Shown here one piece after another: positions 58,699-64,000 of a stretch of 64,000 bases of DNA. Source of the stretch: Bin87 sp965203195 (lineage in GTDB: Bacteria; Chloroflexota; Dehalococcoidia; Lucifugimonadales; UBA3495); the NCBI GenBank assembly GCA_965203195.1, contig OZ241860.1:248001-312000 (forward strand), written 5' to 3'. The notes beneath the pieces are model-generated. The model was not told where the DNA came from. It worked only from the letters and a program-made list of their open reading frames with translations, and did not search any database. Both the position numbers and the translations under genes were made by a program. Each line of letters opens with the position of its first letter. Within the stretch, counting starts at the first letter, position 1.

Positions 58699-59616
58699 GT
58701 GCAGCGTTACATCTTTGTCCGCGTTTTGCAGACCATCGTGGCCCTGTGGGCGGTCAGCGTCATCGTCTTTGCCCTGGCGCGGGTTACCGGCAACCCCCTG
58801 GACACGCTGTTGTCTTTTGAGGCCACCGCCGAGGACCGGGCGCTGGTCGCCGCCGCCTGGGGGCTGGACCGGCCGTTGCACATCCAGTATTTCGCCTTCA
58901 TCGGCAACGCCTTGCGCGGCGAATTCGGCGAATCCTTCAAGTGGCGCCGTTCCGCCCGCAGCCTGGTGGTGGACCGTCTGCCGGCCACGCTGGCGCTGGC
59001 CGGCCTGGCCATTGCCATCGCCACCCTCATTGCCGTTCCGGTGGGAGTCATCACGGCGGTCAAGCGGGATTCCATATACGACTACGGCGGCAAGGCGCTG
59101 GCGCTGATTGGGCAGGCGGCGCCCCCCTTCTGGGTGGGCCTGGTGCTGATTTGGGTTTTCGGCGTAGCGCTGGATCTGGTGCCGACCTCCGGGCGCAGCG
59201 GCGGGGCATCCTACATCCTGCCCGCCGTTTCCCTGGGGCTGTTCTGGGTGGCGGCGCTGATGCGGCTCATCCGCTCGTCAATGCTGGACGCTTTGGACAG
59301 CGAATATGTCAAACTGGCCCGGGTCAAGGGCCTGCCCGAATGGAAGGTAATCTGGAAACACACCCTCCGCAACGCCGCCATTGCCCCCATCACCTATTTC
59401 GGCATCATCCTGGGTTCCCTGATGGTCGGCTCGGTGTCGATTGAAACCGTGTTCGCCTGGCCCGGCGTGGGCTTCCTCGCCTTCCAGTCCGTCCTGGCCC
59501 GGGACTTTCCCGTCATCCAAACGGTTGTGCTGCTGTTCAGCGTCATCTACATTCTCACCAACCTGGCCATAGACATCCTGTATGCCTACATTGACCCGCG
59601 CATCCGCTACGCCTGA
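58699..59616 (+). CDS. ABC transporter permease, Opp/Dpp type (orphan)
   Basis: 305 residues with six predicted membrane helices. The EAA-like loop DALDSEYVKLARVKGLPEWKVIWKHTLRNA identifies it as a binding-protein-dependent permease of the OppB/DppB group, which normally pairs with a second permease. No second permease, binding protein or ATPase gene is adjacent: the next gene encodes a Nudix hydrolase. It would form half of a peptide or nickel channel in the cytoplasmic membrane. The start is GTG 58699. Confidence 0.9.
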   Translation: MQRYIFVRVLQTIVALWAVSVIVFALARVTGNPLDTLLSFEATAEDRALVAAAWGLDRPLHIQYFAFIGNALRGEFGESFKWRRSARSLVVDRLPATLALAGLAIAIATLIAVPVGVITAVKRDSIYDYGGKALALIGQAAPPFWVGLVLIWVFGVALDLVPTSGRSGGASYILPAVSLGLFWVAALMRLIRSSMLDALDSEYVKLARVKGLPEWKVIWKHTLRNAAIAPITYFGIILGSLMVGSVSIETVFAWPGVGFLAFQSVLARDFPVIQTVVLLFSVIYILTNLAIDILYAYIDPRIRYA

Positions 59617-59657
59617 CGCCCGCTCCCGCGACGTCCGCTCCCGGCGCGGTATAGCGG

Positions 59658-59663
59658 TATAAT
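59658..59663 (+). promoter_or_regulatory. -10 element of the Nudix gene, leaderless
   Basis: TATAAT at 59658-59663. The expected transcription start (about 59670) coincides with the GTG start codon at 59670, so the mRNA would be leaderless. No good -35 is visible. Confidence 0.5.
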
Positions 59664-59669
59664 GGCGGG

Positions 59670-60149
59670 GTGAGCGCGCAGCGGGACAAGCGGCCTCTGG
59701 TTGGCGTCGGGGTGGTTTTCATCCGCCGGGGGCGCGTGTTTCTGGCGCGGCGGCGGGGTTCCCACGGCGCGGCGGCGTGGGCATCCGCCGGCGGCCATCT
59801 GGAGTACGGGGAAACCCCGGAACAGTGCGCCCGGCGGGAGGCCGCCGAGGAGCTGGGCGTAACCGTAGGCGAACTGCGTATCCTGTGCGTCAGCAACATC
59901 CTCGCCTACGACCGCCACTATGTGGACATCGAATTTCTGGGCGATATTGGCGCCCAGGAACCCGTTCCAAATGCCGCCGACGGTTCCTTTGGCGAATACG
60001 GCTGGTTCGCCCTGGACGCGCCGCCGCAGCCGTTGTTTGAACCGATGCGCCTGGCCCTGCATAGCCTGCTTACGGGGCAATGGCATTACCTGGCGCCGCC
60101 GTTCCCCGCCGGGCCGGATGCGCCGCCTGCCGCCGGAATCGCGGAATAG
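59670..60149 (+). CDS. Nudix hydrolase (MutT/NUDT15-like)
   Basis: 159 residues. The Nudix box G-x5-E-x7-R-E-x-x-E-E-x-G is at residues 42-63 (G42, E48, R56, E57, E60, E61, G63). Members hydrolyse nucleoside diphosphates linked to another group, such as oxidised dNTPs. SAGGHLEYGE and YDRHYVDIEFLGDI suggest the NUDT15/MTH2-type branch. The GTG start lies seven bases after a -10 box. gyrB follows about 150 bases later with its own -10. Confidence 0.9.
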   Translation: MSAQRDKRPLVGVGVVFIRRGRVFLARRRGSHGAAAWASAGGHLEYGETPEQCARREAAEELGVTVGELRILCVSNILAYDRHYVDIEFLGDIGAQEPVPNAADGSFGEYGWFALDAPPQPLFEPMRLALHSLLTGQWHYLAPPFPAGPDAPPAAGIAE

Positions 60150-60186
60150 CGACCGCCCCGCCGTAGCGGACGGAACGCCGTTCTGC

Positions 60187-60192
60187 TATAAT
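60187..60192 (+). promoter_or_regulatory. extended -10 element before gyrB
   Basis: TGCTATAAT, an extended -10 (TATAAT at 60187-60192), about 114 bases before gyrB. No matching -35 is seen. Confidence 0.45.
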
Positions 60193-60305
60193 GGGGACGG
60201 GGTAGCGGCGCAGAGCCTGAAGCTGCGTCATTATGCCGCCGAACCGGGGCCAAGGCCGGCGTTGGCATCGCCCCGGCGCGCCACAACCCGGAGACCGACC
60301 GCAGT

Positions 60306-62297
60306 ATGACGCAGCAGACAACATTGCCCGCCAACGACCTGTCGTCCGAATACACTTCCGACAACATTCAGGTGCTCAAGGGCCTGGAAGCCGTGCGCGT
60401 GCGCCCCGGAATGTACATCGGCAGCACCGGCGTGGACGGCCTGCACCATCTCATCAAGGAATTGCTGGACAACGCGGTGGACGAGGCCCTGGCCGGCCAC
60501 TGCGACCGCATTGACCTCCGCATCGCCAAAGACGGGGCGGTCAGCGTGTCCGACAACGGACGCGGCATTCCGGTGGACGTTCACCCCGAAACGGGCGTTT
60601 CCGGGCTGGAAACGGTGATGACCACCCTGCACGCCGGCGGCAAGTTCGACGGCGCCGCCTACAAGGTATCCGGCGGGCTGCACGGCGTGGGCGCTTCCGT
60701 GGTCAACGCCCTGGCCGCCAGCCTGCACGCCGAGGTCTGCCGCGGCGGCCTGCGCTACACCCAGGACTACGCGCGGGGCATACCCACCTCCGAACTGGTG
60801 ACGCACCAGAAAGTGCGGCGGCAAGGCACCACCGTCTCCTACTATGCCGACCCGGAAATTTTCCCCGAAATCAGCTACGACTTCGGACGCCTGGTGGCCC
60901 AGCTCCGGCAGACGGCCTACCTCAACAAGGGGCTGGAAATCCGCCTGACCAGCGAATTCCACGAACAGGAGCGCAACGGCGACATTGAACGCGGCTTTTT
61001 CTTTGACACCGGCGTAGCCAGTATGGTGCGGAACATCAACCGCAAGCGCAATGTGGTGATGCCAGCCCCCTTTTATTACCAGCGCATCGCCGAGGACGCC
61101 GATGTGGAAGTGGCGTTCCAGTATCACCACACCGACGGCCACGACAACCTGGCCTCCGACGAGCGCACTTTCGCCAACTGCATCCTGACGCCGGAGGGCG
61201 GCACCCACCTGGCGGGTTTCCGCTCGGCGCTGACCCGCGTGCTCAACGACTACGCCCGCAAGCAGAATTACTTCAAAGACGCCAAGGACTCCTTCAGCGG
61301 CGATGACACCCGCGGCGGCCTGGTGGCCGTGGTCAGCGTCAAGCTGGGCGACCCCCAGTTTGAGGGGCAGACCAAGAACAAGCTCAGCAACCCCGAAGTC
61401 CGCAGCCGGGTGGAAGCGGCCACCGGAGAGGGTCTGGCCCGCTTTCTGGAGGAAAACCCGGCCGCCGCCAAGGGCATAATGGAGAAGGTGCAGACCAACC
61501 ACGCCGCCCGGGAAGCCGCCCGCCGGGCCCGGGACCTGGTGCTGCGCAAAAACGCCCTGGACGGGTCATCCCTGCCGGGCAAGCTGGCCGACTGCTCGGA
61601 ACGGGATCCCGCCAAATCGGAGCTGTACATCGTAGAAGGCGAATCCGCCGGCGGCTCCGCCAAAATGGGCCGCGACCGCCAGTTCCAGGCCATCCTGCCC
61701 CTCAAGGGCAAGATCCTCAATGTGGAACGCTTCCTGGACAAGGTGGAACGCATCTTGAGCCACGAGGAAATCCGCGCCATCATCTCCGCCGTGGGCACCG
61801 GCGAGGGCGAAGCCTTTGACCTCGCCAAACTGCGCTATCACCACATCATCATTATGACCGACGCCGACGTGGACGGCTCCCACATCCGCACCTTGATACT
61901 CACCTACTTCTACCGGCGGATGCGCCCGCTCATTGAGGAAGGCTACCTCTACATCGCCCAGCCGCCTTTGTACCGCGTCCAGCGCGGGCGCAGCATTGCC
62001 TACGCCTACACCGAGGACGAAAAGGAAGGCTTGATCAAGCGGATGTCCACGCCCCGTTCCGAACCCACGGTGCAGCGCTACAAGGGCCTCGGCGAAATGA
62101 ACGCCGACCAGCTGTGGGAAACGACAATGGATCCCGTGGCCCGCAAAATGCTCAAGGTGTCCATAGACGCTATGGACGACGCCGACGGCATATCCGGCAC
62201 CGACGAAGTCTTTGCGATGCTGATGGGCGAACAGGTGGGGCCGCGCAAGAGCTTCATCCAGAACTACGCCACGGCCGTCAAAAACCTGGACGTGTAA
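60306..62297 (+). CDS. gyrB: DNA gyrase subunit B
   Basis: 663 residues. The GHKL ATPase shows ELLDNAVDEALAG, VSDNGRGIPVD and GLHGVGASVVNAL, and the TOPRIM domain shows EGESAGGSAKMGRDRQFQ and IMTDADVDGSHIRTL. The C-terminal QRYKGLGEMNADQLWETTMDP matches type IIA topoisomerase B subunits. It introduces negative supercoils with GyrA. gyrA, recF and dnaN are not next to it. ParE cannot be fully excluded, but no parC/parE context is seen. hpt follows on the same strand. Confidence 0.94.
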   Translation: MTQQTTLPANDLSSEYTSDNIQVLKGLEAVRVRPGMYIGSTGVDGLHHLIKELLDNAVDEALAGHCDRIDLRIAKDGAVSVSDNGRGIPVDVHPETGVSGLETVMTTLHAGGKFDGAAYKVSGGLHGVGASVVNALAASLHAEVCRGGLRYTQDYARGIPTSELVTHQKVRRQGTTVSYYADPEIFPEISYDFGRLVAQLRQTAYLNKGLEIRLTSEFHEQERNGDIERGFFFDTGVASMVRNINRKRNVVMPAPFYYQRIAEDADVEVAFQYHHTDGHDNLASDERTFANCILTPEGGTHLAGFRSALTRVLNDYARKQNYFKDAKDSFSGDDTRGGLVAVVSVKLGDPQFEGQTKNKLSNPEVRSRVEAATGEGLARFLEENPAAAKGIMEKVQTNHAAREAARRARDLVLRKNALDGSSLPGKLADCSERDPAKSELYIVEGESAGGSAKMGRDRQFQAILPLKGKILNVERFLDKVERILSHEEIRAIISAVGTGEGEAFDLAKLRYHHIIIMTDADVDGSHIRTLILTYFYRRMRPLIEEGYLYIAQPPLYRVQRGRSIAYAYTEDEKEGLIKRMSTPRSEPTVQRYKGLGEMNADQLWETTMDPVARKMLKVSIDAMDDADGISGTDEVFAMLMGEQVGPRKSFIQNYATAVKNLDV

Positions 62298-62366
62298 CGG
62301 ATGATTGCCGGCGCAGGGTGGTTTGGTTGGCCCGGAGACGGAAAACAGAGACGGAGATCCACCCCG

Positions 62367-62900
62367 ATGAACGCCGATGGTCTGGAGCTGCTGATTGCCG
62401 CGGATGAGTTGCAGGCGCGCATCGCCGAGCTGGCGCAGGAAATTGACGCCGATTATGCCGACACCGGCCTGGTGCTGCTCTGCGTGCTGAAAAGCGCCGC
62501 CGTGTTCGCCGCCGACCTGCTCCGGCAGCTGCGCTGCCCGGTGCATCATATGGAGTTCCTGCGCGCCCGCAGCTACGGCGCCGGCACCGAATCCGCCGGC
62601 GCCGTGCAGGTGCAAAGCCTGCTGGAGGAACGCCACATCGCCGGCGGCCATGTCCTCATTGTGGACGACATCGCCGACAGCGGCCACAGCTGCCTGGCCG
62701 TCACCCGCTACATCCGCGCTATGGAACCGGCGTCCATCCGCTGCTGTATGCTGCTGGACAAACCGGAACGCCGCGAGGTGTCCATAGATTACCACTATGT
62801 CGGCTTCACCATCCCCAACCACTTCGTGGTGGGCTACGGCATGGATCTGGCGGAAAACTACCGGCAGCTGCCGGCCATCTACTACTTCCCCAGAGCCTAG
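62367..62900 (+). CDS. hpt: hypoxanthine phosphoribosyltransferase
   Basis: 177 residues. The PRPP-binding motif VLIVDDIADSGHS and the substrate region LLDKPERREVSIDYHYVGFTIPNHFVVGYGMDLAENYRQLP are diagnostic of HPRT. It salvages hypoxanthine or guanine to IMP or GMP using PRPP. ATG 62367 has GGAG about ten bases upstream; the in-frame start at 62301 lacks support. It lies 70 bases after gyrB and may share its transcript. Confidence 0.94.
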   Translation: MNADGLELLIAADELQARIAELAQEIDADYADTGLVLLCVLKSAAVFAADLLRQLRCPVHHMEFLRARSYGAGTESAGAVQVQSLLEERHIAGGHVLIVDDIADSGHSCLAVTRYIRAMEPASIRCCMLLDKPERREVSIDYHYVGFTIPNHFVVGYGMDLAENYRQLPAIYYFPRA

Positions 62901-62974
62901 CGGCGTAATGCGGGCCGGCCGGCCGCCGGCGCCCCGCCCGCGCCATTGGCCGGCCGGATTCCCGCCCCCCGCCC

Positions 62975-63005
62975 TTGCCCAAACCGCCCCGCGCTGTGCT
63001 ACACT
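62975..63005 (+). promoter_or_regulatory. candidate promoter of the tautomerase pair
   Basis: TTGCCC at 62975-62980 and an extended -10 TGCTACACT (TACACT 63000-63005); the 19-base spacer is long. Confidence 0.4.
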
Positions 63006-63115
63006 ACGCCCCGCCGGAGTTGCGCCGGCCGGGCGGATGCGATAGCGCCGGCCGCCGGAACATCCGGGGCGCTAACCGGGGCGTTGCTAACCGGGGGAGC
63101 AAGGGGGCCAATGCG

Positions 63116-63442
63116 ATGATTACTTTCAACTGCACCGTCCAGGAAGGCGTCATTCCCGATGAGCTGCGTCCTCGCCTGGCCTCGGAACTGGCCCGCATCT
63201 GCGCCGGCGTCCTGGGCGGCGACACTGACGCCGTGTCGGTGCAATTCACCGAAATACCTCACGGCTACGGCTTTCGCGGCGGCGCCATCTCCACCACTTC
63301 CGCCGTGCGCGGGCGCATACCCCCCGGCTGCGACCAGCCGACCCGCGTCCTTCTGATGCAGCGCATCTCCGATCTGTGGTACGACCTCACCGGGTGCGCC
63401 ACCGACGAACTGGTCGTATCCGCCCGCGACCGCCAGACCTGA
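63116..63442 (+). CDS. tautomerase-superfamily protein without Pro1
   Basis: 108 residues of MIF/4-oxalocrotonate-tautomerase-like fold, judging by similarity in length and pattern to the gene 100 bases downstream. It begins M-I-T-F, so the catalytic N-terminal proline of active tautomerases (exposed after Met removal) is missing. Conserved-looking segments are AVSVQFTEIPHGYGFRGGAI and RVLLMQRISDLWYDLTG. It may be a non-catalytic partner or a pseudoenzyme. ATG 63116 follows AAGGGGG; an out-of-phase ATG lies five bases earlier. Confidence 0.6.
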   Translation: MITFNCTVQEGVIPDELRPRLASELARICAGVLGGDTDAVSVQFTEIPHGYGFRGGAISTTSAVRGRIPPGCDQPTRVLLMQRISDLWYDLTGCATDELVVSARDRQT

Positions 63443-63541
63443 CCGGACGCCGCTGTCTTGACGCCCCTGACCGGACGTCCCTGACCGGACGCCTTCGGGG
63501 GCCGGCCCCGCAATCCAAATCCGTCACCAGGAGAGTACATT

Positions 63542-63940
63542 ATGCCGCACTACCGCTGTTTCGTTCCCCGGGACTCGGTTCCCTTTGAGCAGCGCCAGCA
63601 GGTTGCCCGGGCGTTCACCGACATCCATTGCGCCAGCACCGGCGCCCCCCGCAGCTTCGTCCATGTCACTTTCTTTGAGCAGGAAGCGGACGCGGCTTCC
63701 GAACATCCCGCGCCGTACTATGTGGATGGCGCCAACCGCGCCGGCCGCCCCGAAGCCGTCAAGCGGCAGCTGCTGGCGGACCTCACCGCCGCGTTTGGCG
63801 ACATCACGGGCGTGGCGCCGGAGCAGATCGCCGGCCGCATCACCGAAAACCCCGCTTCCTGGACGATGGAAAACGGTTCGGTGCTGCCGGAGCCGGGGCA
63901 GGAAGGCGCTGAGTGGTACGCGACCGCGGCCGCCGACTAG
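63542..63940 (+). CDS. tautomerase-superfamily protein (cis-CaaD-like, with Pro1)
   Basis: 132 residues. MPHYRCFVPRDSVPFEQRQQVARAFTDIHCASTGAPRSFVHVTFFE matches the cis-3-chloroacrylic acid dehalogenase/MSAD-type opening, with Pro2 (Pro1 of the mature protein) as catalytic base. An inner Arg region and DPEGQ-like C-terminal tail follow. It could tautomerise or hydrate an unsaturated acid. AGGAGAG precedes ATG 63542. The neighbouring proline-less gene suggests a two-subunit enzyme. Nothing more is seen to the end of the window. Confidence 0.75.
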   Translation: MPHYRCFVPRDSVPFEQRQQVARAFTDIHCASTGAPRSFVHVTFFEQEADAASEHPAPYYVDGANRAGRPEAVKRQLLADLTAAFGDITGVAPEQIAGRITENPASWTMENGSVLPEPGQEGAEWYATAAAD

Positions 63941-64000
63941 CGCCGCGCTTGTCATCATACCGAGCCGCAGGCATCCCGCGCCGCAGTCATCCCAAACCGC

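Overview
The window is very GC-rich bacterial chromosome, densely packed with genes on both strands. The gene mix suggests a Chloroflexota genome, probably Dehalococcoidia or SAR202-like. Supporting signs are a Pro/Thr-rich secreted lipoprotein protease, many Uma2 (DUF820) copies, the rpmE-DUF1385 neighbourhood, two LLM flavin-dependent oxidoreductases, bacterial-type TTGACA/TATAAT promoters and a myo-inositol phospholipid module. This placement is inference from gene content; no 16S gene is present.

Layout. 1-5.5 kb: a truncated acyl-CoA ligase, a small degenerate two-repeat protein, a Cys-less thiolase-like protein, a Lys/Arg-rich membrane protein with a frameshifted tandem copy, and YchF. 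6-8.1 kb: a lower-GC two-gene operon (AAA ATPase plus HNH nuclease) matching the Septu (PtuAB) defence architecture, with its own promoter. 8.2-11.2 kb: sucCD, a convergent Doc/Fic toxin with a 45-codon putative antitoxin, and tRNA-Gly. 11.4-19.7 kb: enoyl-CoA hydratase, an HtrA-like lipoprotein protease, a cupin, an HTH protein, an LLM oxidoreductase, a VOC protein, a His-rich ABC ATPase, an RCC1-type repeat lipoprotein and an SDR. 19.7-23.1 kb: a promoter-led, lower-GC three-gene cassette (PD-(D/E)XK-like protein, winged-helix protein, P-loop ATPase) that I do not recognise. This is the best candidate for an undescribed system.

23-30.4 kb: gatCA, tRNA-Gln with a strong terminator, two tandem cytochrome P450s, and dnaJ-prmA. 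30.4-33 kb: a kinase-like protein followed by a PP2C phosphatase and two small membrane proteins. 33-36.1 kb: inositol-1-phosphate synthase, a PimA-like glycosyltransferase and a CDP-alcohol phosphatidyltransferase, together a phosphatidylinositol/mannoside-type lipid module. 36.1-38.6 kb: a Uma2 expansion with one nonsense-interrupted copy and a duplicated scrap of the phosphatidyltransferase gene. 38.7-46.5 kb: an alpha/beta hydrolase, pheS and pheT separated by a DUF4258/DUF2283 pair, and moeA followed by a protein with a poly-Asp tail. 46.5-50.7 kb: a second LLM oxidoreductase, a Uma2 gene, an aminotransferase and an orphan DNA methyltransferase.

50.7-54.6 kb: rplU-rpmA-rpmE with a promoter and an intrinsic terminator, an unknown protein, DUF1385 and proB. 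54.8-58.4 kb: a PIG-L deacetylase, an MFS transporter, a Uma2 fragment beside a decayed IS with terminal inverted repeats, and a GlcG/HbpS protein. 58.7-64 kb: an orphan Opp/Dpp-type permease, a Nudix hydrolase, gyrB, hpt, and two tautomerase-superfamily genes, only one of which keeps Pro1. Several genes sit a few bases downstream of a -10 box (sucC and the Nudix gene most clearly), suggesting leaderless mRNAs.
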